Origin: Kiritimatiellia bacterium
GTDB taxonomy: Bacteria > Verrucomicrobiota > Kiritimatiellia > RFP12 > UBA1067
Length of the DNA: 45,841 nt
Assembly: GCA_017650345.1 (NCBI GenBank)
Contig: JAGCFB010000032.1
Location: 1-45,841, forward strand
Reading direction: 5' to 3'
Shown here: piece by piece, positions 25,401 to 33,552 of the stretch
Layout of the letters: every line of letters starts with the position of its first letter
How positions within the stretch are numbered: position 1 is the stretch's first letter
Position numbers and translations under genes: made by a program
Notes under the pieces: model-generated
What the model was told of the DNA's origin: nothing
Seen by the model: only the letters and a program-made list of their open reading frames with translations
Databases searched by the model: none

Positions 25401-26280
25401 CTCCGCCGGCGCGAAGATCATCGCGTCCGTCGCCGAGCGCTCCGCGTACGCCGGCTACTACACCGTCACCCTGCCCTGCGACACGACGGGCCTCGCCAAG
25501 GGCGGCGAGACGGTGCCCACCGGAACGGGCTACGTGATCCTCAAGATGAACGTCGCCAACTTCAACAACAAGGGCCGCGTCAACTACAGCGGCGTCCTGC
25601 CGAACGGCAAGGCCTTCAGCGGCGCGTCGTACTTCAACCCCGGACAGTCCGTCAAGGACGGCGCAACCTGGGGCTACCTGCCGATCGTGATCAACAAGCA
25701 GTCCGCGAAGGGCGGCGTCCTCGTCCGCGTCCGCAAGGACGCCGCGAAGACCTACAAGACCTCGCCCGAGGTGGTCCTGTCGGTCGATAACGTCGCCCCG
25801 TACTGGATCGCCCCGTCGAAGATCCAGAAGCTCAAGGTCTATGGCGGATGCTTCGAGCGCAACCTCGACTTCGCCAGCTGCTGCCAGGAGTACTACGCGA
25901 AGGAGACGTTCGACATCTCCTGCGACACGCAGTGGTTCGCCCGCAGCCAGCTCTACGGAGCCCTTACCAAGACCTCCACGGGGTCCGCCACTGTCTCCAC
26001 CTCCGGACGCGTCACGATCACCGGCGGAAACGCCGACCTCCCGGCCCGCTTCTCGATCTCGCGCAGCACCGGCGTCATCACCGGCAGCGTTTACGCCCAG
26101 TTCGAGAACGGACGCAAGGTGCGCCTGACCGTCAAGGGCGTCGCCCTGCCCGGCTGGACGGACTGCGGATGCTACGACGAGGTCGTCACCGAGCGTCCGT
26201 TCGTCTCCGCCGCCGGCTACTACAACGACCGCGTCAACGGCAAGACGACGGAGCGCGGCTTCGCAGTCGAGTTCAAGTAA
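22471..26280 (+). CDS. Giant secreted protein with two thioredoxin-like modules and a Calx-beta domain
   Basis: 1269 residues. The signal peptide is residues 1-22 (ending VASAVV). The first thioredoxin-like module spans about 35-175 with FWGYEDCAHC (C67, C70) after a lone strand KHIPLLS. A beta-sandwich linker follows, then a second thioredoxin-like module (about 290-450) with GGALWCPNC (C318, C321). Residues about 670-760 form a Calx-beta domain (SGTVTVTRTGGSAGTASIAV). The rest is a chain of repetitive beta domains, with a cysteine cluster near residue 1130 (CFERNLDFASCCQEYY). It is likely extracellular or outer-surface; redox activity is possible since both CxxC pairs are intact. ATG at 22471 is chosen by the signal peptide; upstream in-frame codons overlap the lipoprotein gene. 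Confidence 0.75.
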   Translation: MKIKKTGFIAAALACVASVASAVVSVEIEHDTSGVRPGYWTSDFEAAKALADEKHIPLLSFWGYEDCAHCAKMKSNGLSSDIFKNWVKEHPIILVYTEVDDATRYKDTPVKTFTKGNLSDYPFMRCYWQKADGTLVSKNFSGNTKQMPYTQGVLAEQLVGTLNMYFGSWVPTPDYNGGYFTVTNMPNARLEAVVGKTKTVSIPMYRTEKSVATNKLQATSSAMATIVWPANVLTTSFTYTIPANATAGTTIPLKLYAADGKTLKSTSAINIVSEPEVSTANPKWLGESFDYGEWTMDYDAAKKKSGLVLAEFGGALWCPNCFGADASLFKSGSQFYDWAKRNDISLVVFDQGRSDGKTPAGTGEARLLTYAPGGSKAASGASYLSRKGLAATDTAVLNRIAQTTKYTVQWKKPDSTAPRMANPEMVLVKNDKVIARFNAFEAADKTFDVTENLARLNALLELDDGDTDDFFKTATQTLAVEASASGQLQINNTKKFYKLTNVPAGKVVFGAAGVDDAQAKVKPVLTVYDGSLDKVLATGEGAVEVTFANGANKYLSVSYFTENKKYGTNNHMRYAVTSAVTLVPSQTKATFKTTSGKVYMTVLKGVMYKLDGFTSYTGFTKNADGTYTATATAKLEMRANAGATVSYQIWTTGTVQFTASSAKKMESDGSGTVTVTRTGGSAGTASIAVSVDKGTRSTGRVSVSPATLTWADGDTAAKTVTYKITPQAAVNPDEVFNIALSVVSGSAALGSPSKFALTVSDTDDPVLPSSTYTVRLYKGIQTALTYAVSNIKENGRVTVNRDGNLPSGMKLNFYAGTNRLMLEGKPTKAGTFKFNVSITESRSAGKVTGKATAFTVVVADAASLKPGDKGYNAILATGTTVTGMVPVYGKCASDTVLAGTVELRVAKNGRVTAKFAGVNSAKVTLTGNITSIADDGTVNATLAKGDTTITVQLTSAGRAVVKVTNVSSPFGTVLNSDSAGAKIIASVAERSAYAGYYTVTLPCDTTGLAKGGETVPTGTGYVILKMNVANFNNKGRVNYSGVLPNGKAFSGASYFNPGQSVKDGATWGYLPIVINKQSAKGGVLVRVRKDAAKTYKTSPEVVLSVDNVAPYWIAPSKIQKLKVYGGCFERNLDFASCCQEYYAKETFDISCDTQWFARSQLYGALTKTSTGSATVSTSGRVTITGGNADLPARFSISRSTGVITGSVYAQFENGRKVRLTVKGVALPGWTDCGCYDEVVTERPFVSAAGYYNDRVNGKTTERGFAVEFK

Positions 26281-26321
26281 TTCAACCACAATCAACCACA
26301 CAACCAATACAGGAAAAGAAA

Positions 26322-27104
26322 ATGTCCATCAAGAAGTTCATCGTGGCCTCCGCAATCGCGTTCTGCGCATCCATGGCCATGGCCGACGCGCAGGTTTACG
26401 AGGTGACCATGACGCTCAAGACCACGGTCGCCTACAAGGGCAGCACCTCCACGATCGTCTGCAGCGAGCCCGCCAACGGGACCGGACTCTACAGGAAGCA
26501 GACCACGGTCCGCATCAAGGGCCTCATCTGGGGCTGCGACTGCATCACGATCTCCGAGCCGATGAAGGCGGAGTCCGCCGAGGGAACGTACGGCTACGTC
26601 TTCTGGAACATGACGACCGGCAAGGTCCTCGATCCGGAGTTCGCCTGGACGCTCCTCAACCGCATCGACAAGAGGCTCACGAAGGTCGAGGGCGCCTGGA
26701 AGATGGAGAATTCCGACCTCATGCTTGTCGGCGGAGGCTTCGGCACGCTCAAGGATGTCGTTGACAAGGAGTGCTGCACCATCGAATCGACGGTCCTTAC
26801 CACGATCAGCGGCAACTGCGCCGGCTGGATGAAGATGCCGTCCACCATCGTCTCGAAGGGCAAGGACGAGGTTTGCGAGAAGTGCACGGTCATCGCCGGA
26901 ACCGACGATGTGATCGCCGTCGCCCCAGGCTTCACGCTCTGCGAGTGCGCGGACGACTCCGACCAGACCGCCATCAGCGGAACCTGGCGCATCAAGTACA
27001 GCAAGGCCCTCTCGACCAAGTGGAACAAGGCGTCCGCAGCAACGCCCATCACGTCCATCTACAATTTCCCGTCCTACGTCCTCAACTACCTGAACAGCCT
27101 CTAA
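26322..27104 (+). CDS. Secreted cysteine-rich protein, paralogue of the one at 20367
   Basis: 260 residues, unknown family. Signal peptide: MSIKKFIVASAIAFCASMAMA, cleavage near residue 21. The mature part starts QVYEVTMTLKTT, similar to VFTVKFSGKTT of the 20367 protein. It contains many cysteines, including WGCDC, KECC, CEKC and CECA pairs. It shares the ending GTWRIKYSKALS and then has a unique 30-residue tail (TKWNKASAATPITSIYNFP and on). Expressed from the operon of the giant secreted protein (41-nt gap, AGGAAAAG site, no promoter seen). Paired cysteines suggest disulfide-bonded substrates or partners for the thioredoxin-like protein next door; that is speculation. Confidence 0.7.
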   Translation: MSIKKFIVASAIAFCASMAMADAQVYEVTMTLKTTVAYKGSTSTIVCSEPANGTGLYRKQTTVRIKGLIWGCDCITISEPMKAESAEGTYGYVFWNMTTGKVLDPEFAWTLLNRIDKRLTKVEGAWKMENSDLMLVGGGFGTLKDVVDKECCTIESTVLTTISGNCAGWMKMPSTIVSKGKDEVCEKCTVIAGTDDVIAVAPGFTLCECADDSDQTAISGTWRIKYSKALSTKWNKASAATPITSIYNFPSYVLNYLNSL

Positions 27105-27111
27105 CCGGCAT

Positions 27112-27840
27112 ATGCGCGAAAGGATCCGCTCCTTCGCGCAGTCGCCTTGGGCGATATGCGCAGTCGCCGCAGTGGTCTCCATTGCGGCGGCCGCGTTTTC
27201 CGCCGCGTTCCCGCTCCTGGCGACGGACACGGCATGCCGCTACGCTCCGATGGCGGAGGCGTTCGCCGCCGGAGAGTGGATCGAGGCGTTCCATCCGCGC
27301 TTCGGCGTCGGGATGTCCGTCGCGGGCGGACTCGCGGTGCGGCTTTTCGGAATGGACGGCTACTCCGCATGCAGCCTGGTCTCCGCCTTTGCGTGGGGAC
27401 TCGGCGTCCTTCCCGTCTTCCGCATCGCCGAGCGCGTCTTCGACCGCCGCACGGCCTGGTTCGCCGCGATCCTCTATGTCATATGTCCGCAGATGCTCGT
27501 CTGGGCGCTGAAGGGGCTTCGCGAGCCGTTCAAGGCGCTCGGAATCCTCCTTATGGCGGACGCCCTGTTCCGTTGCCGCGGCTCGGGCTGGCTGAACTTC
27601 GCGGAGGCGGCGTGCGGACTCCTCCTCCTCTTCACATTCAAGGTCGATGGCGTGGTTGTCGGCGGCGCGTTCGCCGTGGCGTACGCAGTCCTCGACCGCT
27701 TCCGCGCGCGCACATGGGCGCTCGCCGCGTGGGGGCTTCTTGCAGTCCAGCCGATGTGCTGGCTTGTCTTCGAGTGGACGGGCGCATGGCTCCCGGCGCC
27801 GCAGTACGCGCCCTACTTCCACAGGCTGTTCGGAGGCTGA
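27112..27840 (+). pseudogene. GT-C membrane glycosyltransferase, N-terminal part before an in-frame TGA
   Basis: 242 residues. The beginning is typical of the GT39/ArnT-like GT-C group: a first membrane helix, then the periplasmic loop with TDTACRYAPMAEAFAAGEW, whose acidic residue is the usual catalytic position. Three or four membrane helices follow (GLGVLPVFRIAERVFDRRTA, AILYVICPQMLVWALKG, LLLLFTFKVDGVVVG). The reading frame is closed by TGA at 27838-27840, directly after FHRLFGG, and continues in the same frame from 27841 into the C-terminal part. Either a nonsense mutation or error has split a single gene of about 503 codons, or two polypeptides are made. It starts 7 nt after the secreted-protein gene. 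Confidence 0.6.
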
Positions 27841-27843
27841 GGT

Positions 27844-28626
27844 ATGGACGCGCTCTTCGCATGGCTTTTCAGACGTCCCGTCCCGCTTTCGCTGGCGGGC
27901 GCGCACTTCCTTCCCTTCGCTCTTCTCGCGTGGGTCGTCATCCTCGGACGCGCCGTTACCGGACGCTTCAGCCGTCGCGAATGGGCGCTTTTCGCCGTCT
28001 TCGCCGTCTGCTACGCCCTCGAGACCGTCCAGCTCATGGCTGCAGGCTTCGGATTCCTCGGCGACGACACGTACGGACTCCCCCGCTACTTCGGAGTCCT
28101 CGCGCCGATCCTCTGGATATGGGCCGCATGGTCTCTCGCGTCCGTCTGGTCCGCCGCGTCCGGCGGCTGGCGCACCTTCCTGTGCCGCGCGGCGGTCGTC
28201 GCCGCAATCGCCTGGATCGCGATTTCCCAGAACTACGGACAGGTCGAGCCCGCCTACAGCAGGGGCGCGATACCCGACGTCCACGTCGCCTGCTCCAAGG
28301 CCGCCCGGATCATAAGCCGCGACTACGCCGGACCGGAGCGCCAGGAGAAGCCGAGGCGCGTCCTCCAGGAATACTACTCGTCGCGCCGCCCTGTCGTTTT
28401 CAGCGACTTCGGCGCCGTCGCCTGGATGCTGCGCGGACAGTCCGAAGGCGCCCAGCAGAGCTCGGGATACTGTCCGTACCCGGACGACTACCTCTTCATT
28501 CGCGTCGGCTCCGGCTACGGGACCATCGAGACGGTGGACGCCAGGCAGTACGACTACATGGGGACGGTCAAGGGGCTCGGGACGGAGTGGCGCCTCTTCC
28601 GGCGCAAGACGACCCCGCACAGGTGA
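27844..28626 (+). pseudogene. GT-C membrane glycosyltransferase, C-terminal part after the in-frame TGA
   Basis: 260 residues from ATG, in the same frame as the preceding 242-residue segment with only TGA-GGT between. Membrane helices at about 15-40, 48-70 and 85-105 are followed by a soluble periplasmic domain ([20 protein letters not shown], then [20 protein letters not shown]), as in the C-terminal region of GT39/GT83 proteins. No signal peptide or separate ribosome site is convincing: the bases before the ATG (CGGAGGCTGAGGT) do contain GGAGG, so re-initiation is possible. Whether the protein functions as two chains cannot be told from sequence. Confidence 0.55.
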
Positions 28627-28645
28627 TTTCGGAGCCAGACATCCA

Positions 28646-30016
28646 ATGACAGCCATAATCGACTACAAGGCGGGAAACCTCACCAGCGTGAAGCTCGCGT
28701 TCGCCGCTATCGGCGAGGACGCCGTCTTGACTTCCGCCCCCGAGACCGTCCGCCGCGCGGACCGCGTCGTCTTCCCGGGCGTCGGAGCAGCGCGCAGCGC
28801 GATGGAGAACCTCCGTCGCATGGGACTCGAGGCAGCAGTCCGCGAGGCCGCCGCGACGAAGCCGTTCCTCGGCATCTGCCTCGGAATGCAGATACTCTTC
28901 GAGCACAGCGAGGAGGACGGAGGCGTCGATCTCCTCGGAATCCTCCCCGGCCGCGTCCGCCGCTTCCCGGAAACGGCGGGCTGCAAGGTTCCGCAGATCG
29001 GCTGGAACCAGGTCAACGGCGGCACGGACTACTATTTCGTCCACAGCTACTACGCCGAGAAGGGCGAGGCGACCGTCGGCGTGACGGACTACGCGGGCGT
29101 CGAGTTCACGAGCGCCGTCGCGAAGGGCGGACTCCTCGCCTGCCAGTTCCACCCCGAGAAGTCCGGTCGCGCCGGCCTCGCGCTCCTCAAGTCCTGGCTC
29201 GCCGGGGAGCGTCCGTTCGCCATTTCCCCGGCCGGCGGCGGCCTGACCCGCCGCGTCATCCCATGCCTGGACGTTCGGCAGGGACGCGTCACGAAGGGCG
29301 TGAAGTTCAAGAACAACATCGACCTCGGAGATCCCGTCGAGATGGCCGTCGGGTATTCGGACGGCGGGGCGGACGAGCTGGTCTTCTACGACATCACGGC
29401 TTCCGCCGAGCGCCGTCCGATCGACATCGGCATGGTCGCGTCCGTCGCGAAGGCGATCCGCATCCCGTTCGCCGTCGGCGGCGGGATCTCGTCCGTCGCG
29501 GACATGGAGCGCGTCATCCTCGCCGGCGCGGAGAAGGTCTCCGTCAACTCGCTCGCCGTCCGCAATCCGCAGATCATCGCGGATGGCGCCGCGGCGTTCG
29601 GACGCCAGTGCGTCGTCTTGGGGATGGACCCCGTGAAGAGCGCGAATCCGGCGTGTCCGAGCGGATACGAGGTGACGACCCGCGGATTCCGCGAGTTCAC
29701 GGGCATGGACGCCGTGGAGTGGGCGAAGCGCGCGGCGGACCTCGGAGCTGGCGAGATAGTGGTCAATTCAGTGGATGCGGACGGCACGAGGGCCGGCTTC
29801 GAGCTGGACATAACGCGGATGATCGCGGACGCCGTGGGCGTCCCGGTCGTGGCGTCCGGCGGCGCGGGACGTCCCGAGCACCTGGTGACCGTGTTCCGCG
29901 AGGCGCGCGCCGACGCCGCGATCGTCGCCGGGATGATCCACACGGGCGAATACACGATAACGGACATCAAGCGCGTGATGTCCGCCTCCGGCGTCCCGAC
30001 GCGCATGAGCTACTGA
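28646..30016 (+). CDS. hisHF: Imidazole glycerol phosphate synthase, HisH-HisF fusion
   Basis: 456 residues in one frame. Residues 1-187 are the HisH glutaminase: nucleophile C78 in GICLGMQ, then H169 and E171 in CQFHPEKSG, plus VFPGVGA and YFVHSY. The stretch between GWN and YFVHSY is shorter than in E. coli HisH. A linker of about 12 residues ([12 protein letters not shown]) leads to HisF from about 200: [20 protein letters not shown] with D209, the VGGGIS phosphate loop, and NSVDADG with D377, the pair that acts in imidazole ring closure. All catalytic residues of both halves are kept. Ammonia from glutamine is used to make IGP and AICAR in histidine synthesis. Fused HisHF is normal in fungi and plants but unusual in bacteria. 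No other his gene is adjacent. Confidence 0.93.
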   Translation: MTAIIDYKAGNLTSVKLAFAAIGEDAVLTSAPETVRRADRVVFPGVGAARSAMENLRRMGLEAAVREAAATKPFLGICLGMQILFEHSEEDGGVDLLGILPGRVRRFPETAGCKVPQIGWNQVNGGTDYYFVHSYYAEKGEATVGVTDYAGVEFTSAVAKGGLLACQFHPEKSGRAGLALLKSWLAGERPFAISPAGGGLTRRVIPCLDVRQGRVTKGVKFKNNIDLGDPVEMAVGYSDGGADELVFYDITASAERRPIDIGMVASVAKAIRIPFAVGGGISSVADMERVILAGAEKVSVNSLAVRNPQIIADGAAAFGRQCVVLGMDPVKSANPACPSGYEVTTRGFREFTGMDAVEWAKRAADLGAGEIVVNSVDADGTRAGFELDITRMIADAVGVPVVASGGAGRPEHLVTVFREARADAAIVAGMIHTGEYTITDIKRVMSASGVPTRMSY

Positions 30017-30017
30017 C

Positions 30018-30509
30018 ATGAAGCGCTTCCTCGCCGCCGCCGTCTTCGCGTCCGCCGCGCTGCTCTCCCTGGCGGAGGACTTCGCGCTCCCCCGACGCTA
30101 CGTCGGGGCGTCCGCCGCGCTGACGCTTCCGCAGGGCGGCTCGCGCATGCGCCGCATTGGAGGCGCCGCCGCGCGCGCGGGCTACTACTTCAACGACAAC
30201 TTCGCCCTGGAGTGCGAGGCGGGACGCCTGGAGGACCGCACGGCGCTCGCCGCGCGCGGCGTCTGGCACGCGCAGGGCTGGGAGTGGTTCGGACGCCTCT
30301 TCGGCTACGAGCGGCTGGACCCGTTCGCGACGCTCGGAGCGCGCGGATGGACGCCGAACGGACAGGTCGGGCCCGCGTTCGGACTGGGCGCTTTCTACTA
30401 TCTCGGTGACGCCTGGGCCGTCCGCTTCGACGCGGAGTTCGAGCTCGGACTCGACACGCGCGCGGAAACGTCCCACACGCTCTCCCTCGGACTCCAGTAC
30501 TCGTTCTGA
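30018..30509 (+). CDS. Small outer-membrane beta-barrel protein
   Basis: 163 residues. Signal peptide (AAAVFASAALLSLAE). The mature chain alternates polar and hydrophobic residues with aromatic belts in about eight strands (YVGASAALTL, AARAGYYFNDNFALECEAG, AFGLGAFYYLGDAWAVRFDAEFELG) and ends HTLSLGLQYSF, a C-terminal Phe as recognised by the BAM complex. This is the OmpA/OMP_b-brl type of eight-stranded barrel. No ligand can be inferred. It follows hisHF by 1 nt. Confidence 0.7.
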   Translation: MKRFLAAAVFASAALLSLAEDFALPRRYVGASAALTLPQGGSRMRRIGGAAARAGYYFNDNFALECEAGRLEDRTALAARGVWHAQGWEWFGRLFGYERLDPFATLGARGWTPNGQVGPAFGLGAFYYLGDAWAVRFDAEFELGLDTRAETSHTLSLGLQYSF

Positions 30510-30525
30510 GAAAACGCTTTCCCAC

Positions 30526-30554
30526 TTGATTTTGCGCCGGATATTCGGTATCAT
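30526..30554 (+). promoter_or_regulatory. pal promoter
   Basis: TTGATT (30526-30531), 17 bp, TATCAT (30549-30554). No TGn extension. The leader of about 36 nt carries AAAGGAGC before the ATG at 30598. Confidence 0.7.
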
Positions 30555-30597
30555 ATTCAGCAACAAACGATTTGAAAAAACAAAGGAGCAAAAAGAA

Positions 30598-31191
30598 ATG
30601 AAGTTCTCTACGATTATGGCGGTTCTTGCGGTTGGAGTGGCCGTTGTTGCCTCCGGCTGCAAGTACGACAAGGTTGGCGGCGCGAAGGGCGGCGCCGGAG
30701 CCGGACAGGACGATTCCGCGTCCGCGCAGGAGATCGGCACCGAGGAGGGCGGCATCGACATCCAGGACGTCGAGGGTGGCGATGAGGGCAGCGTGGACGA
30801 CATCGCCGGAACGGCCGGCAAGTCGTTCGAGGAGCTCTACACCCGCTGCAACGACGTCGCCTTCGCCCCCGTCTATTTCGGCTTCGACTCCACGGTCGTT
30901 CCGCAGTCCGAGCTCGGCAAGATCGACGCCGTCGCCGCCCACCTCTCCGAGAACGCCGACCGCGTGGTCGCCGTCGAGGGACACTGCGACGAGCGCGGCG
31001 CGAACGAGTACAACATGGTCCTTGGCGAGAGCCGCGCGAAGATCGTCCGCAACTACCTCGTCCAGAACGGCATCTCCGACGACCGCATCGAGACGCACAG
31101 CTACGGCGAGGAGCGTCCTGCCGCGCATGGCACCGGCGAGGAGGTCTGGGCGAAGAACCGCCGCGGCGAGTTCGTAATCTACCAGAAGTGA
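30598..31191 (+). CDS. pal: Peptidoglycan-associated lipoprotein (OmpA family)
   Basis: 197 residues. Lipobox VASGC (Cys21). An acidic, glycine-rich linker runs to about residue 75. The OmpA C-terminal domain follows: APVYFGFDSTVVPQSE, then VAVEGHCDERGANEYNMVLGESRA, which holds the peptidoglycan-binding Asp and Arg, and ENRRGEFVIYQ-like ending (KNRRGEFVIYQK). Pal holds the outer membrane to the cell wall with TolA/TolB. tolB, tolA and tolR are not adjacent, though an ExbB/TolQ-like gene lies at 10.9 kb. It leads the operon with tatB and tatC. Confidence 0.88.
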   Translation: MKFSTIMAVLAVGVAVVASGCKYDKVGGAKGGAGAGQDDSASAQEIGTEEGGIDIQDVEGGDEGSVDDIAGTAGKSFEELYTRCNDVAFAPVYFGFDSTVVPQSELGKIDAVAAHLSENADRVVAVEGHCDERGANEYNMVLGESRAKIVRNYLVQNGISDDRIETHSYGEERPAAHGTGEEVWAKNRRGEFVIYQK

Positions 31192-31195
31192 CGCC

Positions 31196-31477
31196 TTGAC
31201 GCTCGCGTTCATCTTCGACAGCGTTGGCTTCGGCGAGTGGTTCGTGCTGCTCGCCGTTGTCGTTGTTGTGGTGGGCCCGAAGCGCCTTCCGGAGACGGCG
31301 CGGAAGCTCGGACAGTGGTACGCCAGGCTCTGCCGCGCGGCCGAGGGCTTCAAGCGCCAGCTGATGGACATGGATGCGGACGTGACGCGCGCGGCGGCGG
31401 ACGCGAAGCGCGAAGCCGAGGACGCATTCAGGATCGAGGGCGACGAATCCAGCGCCAAGCCCTTCATGGAGGCGTAG
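31196..31477 (+). CDS. tatB: Sec-independent translocase subunit TatA/TatB
   Basis: 93 residues. It has the TatA/B plan: a short N-terminal membrane helix (FGEWFVLLAVVVVVVGPKRLPE, with the family GPKRLPE turn), then an amphipathic helix (TARKLGQWYARLCRAAEGF) and a charged coil. The GFGEW start and Pro-Lys-Arg-Leu-Pro turn favour TatB over TatA. The start is TTG, 4 nt after the pal stop; no ATG is available before the membrane helix. It lies directly upstream of tatC. No second TatA gene is seen here. Confidence 0.82.
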   Translation: MTLAFIFDSVGFGEWFVLLAVVVVVVGPKRLPETARKLGQWYARLCRAAEGFKRQLMDMDADVTRAAADAKREAEDAFRIEGDESSAKPFMEA

Positions 31478-31480
31478 CCG

Positions 31481-32227
31481 GTGGCGATCGCGCTCATCAA
31501 GGACCCCGACAGGCGGGACGACCCTCCGCGCCCGCTCCTCGAGCACCTTCTGGCGCTCCGGGACATGCTGATCTTCGGCGGAATCGCGTGGGCGGCGTGC
31601 GTGGTCGCGGCGGGCGTCTTCTCCCCGCAGATCCTCGCATGGCTCAAGAGCCCCGCGGCGGCCAGCGAGGAGATGCTCCAGGGGCTGGACCTTACGAGCG
31701 GCTTCTCCGTCATGATGTCCATCGCCGCATGGGGCGGGACGGCGCTCAGCTTCCCGTTCCTCGTATTCGCGCTCCTTAGGTTCGTCTTCCCGGCCCTCAC
31801 GCGCCGCGAGAAGTTCGTGATGCTCACGATCCTCGTCACGGGTTCGCTTCTCTTCATCGTCGGCGTGGGCCTCGCGTACAGGAAGACGCTTCCGCTCGTC
31901 GTCACGGCCTTCCAGCAGATCAACGCCTGGGTCGGACTCCCCGTGGAGACGATCCGCATCGAGGGCTACATCTCGATAATCCTGAAGACGATAATAGCGT
32001 TCGGACTCGTCTTCCAGCTTCCGCTCGTCCTCTTCGTGCTGGGGTGGTTCGGCGTCGTCACGAGCGACGGGCTGCGCGCGAAGCGGCGCGGCGCGATAGT
32101 GCTGGCGTTCGTGCTGGCGATGTTCCTCACGCCGCCCGATCCGATGAGCCAGCTCATGATGGCGATTCCGCTCTGCCTTCTGTACGAGCTGTCGATCTGG
32201 GCCGTCTGGCTCCGAGAGAGGATGTGA
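31481..32227 (+). CDS. tatC: Sec-independent protein translocase TatC
   Basis: 248 residues with six membrane helices. The family signatures are visible: N-terminal LLEHLLALRDMLI (the H-L-x-E-L-R-x-R signal-binding region in altered order), FPALTRREKFVM after helix 2, and the SEGYI-like GYISIILKTIIAFGLVFQLPLV. TatC binds the twin-arginine signal and forms the translocon with TatB. The start is GTG, 3 nt after the tatB stop. Its TGA overlaps the ATG of the potassium transporter gene. Confidence 0.9.
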   Translation: MAIALIKDPDRRDDPPRPLLEHLLALRDMLIFGGIAWAACVVAAGVFSPQILAWLKSPAAASEEMLQGLDLTSGFSVMMSIAAWGGTALSFPFLVFALLRFVFPALTRREKFVMLTILVTGSLLFIVGVGLAYRKTLPLVVTAFQQINAWVGLPVETIRIEGYISIILKTIIAFGLVFQLPLVLFVLGWFGVVTSDGLRAKRRGAIVLAFVLAMFLTPPDPMSQLMMAIPLCLLYELSIWAVWLRERM

Positions 32228-33552
32228 TGAGACGACATTCCTCCATAGCGCTCGGATTCCTCGTCCTCATCGCCATCGGCGCGGTCGTGCTGGCGAGTCC
32301 GTGGACGCGCGCGGCGGGGACGTGGGGCGGATGGGGCAACGCGCTCTTCACGTCGTTCTCGGCCGTCTGCGTCACGGGGCTCTCCGTCGTCGATATCGCG
32401 TCCGAATACTCGCTCTTCGGACAGTGCGTCCTCCTCTTCCTCGTCGAGGTCGGCTGCCTCGGACTCATGACGTGCGGAACGTTCCTCCTGATCGCGATCG
32501 GACGCCGCCTTTCGCTGAGCCGCGAGTTCTCGCTTATGAACGCGTACGGGGTCGCCGAGGTGCACGGGCTCAAGGGCCTCATCTGCTGGGTCGTCTGCTC
32601 GATGGTGGTCATAGAGGCGCTTGGCGCGGTGGCGCTCTACGCAAGGATGGGCGACTGGTACCTCGCGGTGTTCTACTCGATAATGAGCTTCTGCAACGCC
32701 GGGTTCAGCATCCTCCCCGGCTCGCTCGCGTCATTCGCGGACGATCCGTTCGTCGTCGTCACGTGCGCCGTGCTGACGGTCCTCGGAGGGATCGGCTTCC
32801 TCGTAATCTACAACCTCTGCACGTTCAAGTTCCTCCGGCGGAAGTCCGGCGGAAAGGGACGCCTCACGCTCCACACGCGCGTCGTCCTCCGCTTCACCGG
32901 CTACCTGCTCGCCTTCGCCTTCGCCGCCTTCGCCCTCGTCGAATGGGAAGCGTCGCTCGCCGGGATGCCGCTCGCCAAGAAGCTCTGGGTCTCGCTCTAC
33001 CAGTCCGTCACCCCCCGCACCTGCGGCTTCTGCGTCGTCCCCACGGAGTCCCTCCAGCCCGTCACCCGCCTCGTGTACGAGTTCCTCATGTTCATCGGCG
33101 GCGCGCCGGGGTCCGCCGCAGCCGGCATAAAGATAACCACGTTCGCCGTGATCTGCTACACCATGACGGCCCTCTGCCGCGGCGAGGCGGAGACGATCAT
33201 CTCGCGCAGGCTCATCCCGGTGGACGTCGTGCGCGAGTCGCTCGTGATCCTCATGGCCCTCATCGTCTTCGCTGGCGTCGTGACCGGCGCGCTGTTCTGG
33301 ACCGAGGCGGCGCACGTCGCGTCCGGCAAGGTCGCGCTCGACGCGCTCTTCTTCGAGGCGGTCTCCGCCGTCACGACCACGGGGCTCTCCGTCGGCACGA
33401 CGACGGCGGACCTCACGATGGCCGGCCGCGCTGTGATCGTCGTCGCCATGTTCATGGGGCGCCTCGGCGCGCTCACGGTCGTCATGATGATCGGCGACCG
33501 CGAGACGAAGCGCCACGTCCGCTTCCCCACCGAGGAGATCGTCGTCGGCTAG
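32227..33552 (+). CDS. TrkH/KtrB-type potassium transporter membrane subunit
   Basis: 441 residues, the length of KtrB. Four pore-loop filters are recognisable: SAVCVTGLS, MSFCNAGFS, SVTPRTCGF and SAVTTTGLS, each with the central glycine. Helix-pore-helix repeats and the C-terminal IGDRETKRHVRFPTEEIVVG, close to the KtrB ending, support the family. It imports K+ (with Na+ in Ktr). The regulatory KtrA/TrkA RCK subunit is not in the window. The ATG overlaps the tatC stop (TGATG), so it is translationally coupled to the Tat genes. Confidence 0.9.
   Translation: MRRHSSIALGFLVLIAIGAVVLASPWTRAAGTWGGWGNALFTSFSAVCVTGLSVVDIASEYSLFGQCVLLFLVEVGCLGLMTCGTFLLIAIGRRLSLSREFSLMNAYGVAEVHGLKGLICWVVCSMVVIEALGAVALYARMGDWYLAVFYSIMSFCNAGFSILPGSLASFADDPFVVVTCAVLTVLGGIGFLVIYNLCTFKFLRRKSGGKGRLTLHTRVVLRFTGYLLAFAFAAFALVEWEASLAGMPLAKKLWVSLYQSVTPRTCGFCVVPTESLQPVTRLVYEFLMFIGGAPGSAAAGIKITTFAVICYTMTALCRGEAETIISRRLIPVDVVRESLVILMALIVFAGVVTGALFWTEAAHVASGKVALDALFFEAVSAVTTTGLSVGTTTADLTMAGRAVIVVAMFMGRLGALTVVMMIGDRETKRHVRFPTEEIVVG

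Noticed and set aside
23659..26307. Very long open frame on the minus strand opposite the giant secreted protein
   Set aside because: It is a shadow produced by the GC-rich codon pattern; its translation is low-complexity Arg/Val/Asp/Gly and the plus-strand protein has recognisable domains and a signal peptide.
27838..27840. TGA read as selenocysteine
   Set aside because: TGA is the normal stop of many genes here, GT-C enzymes have no selenocysteine forms, and no SECIS-like hairpin is evident directly after it.
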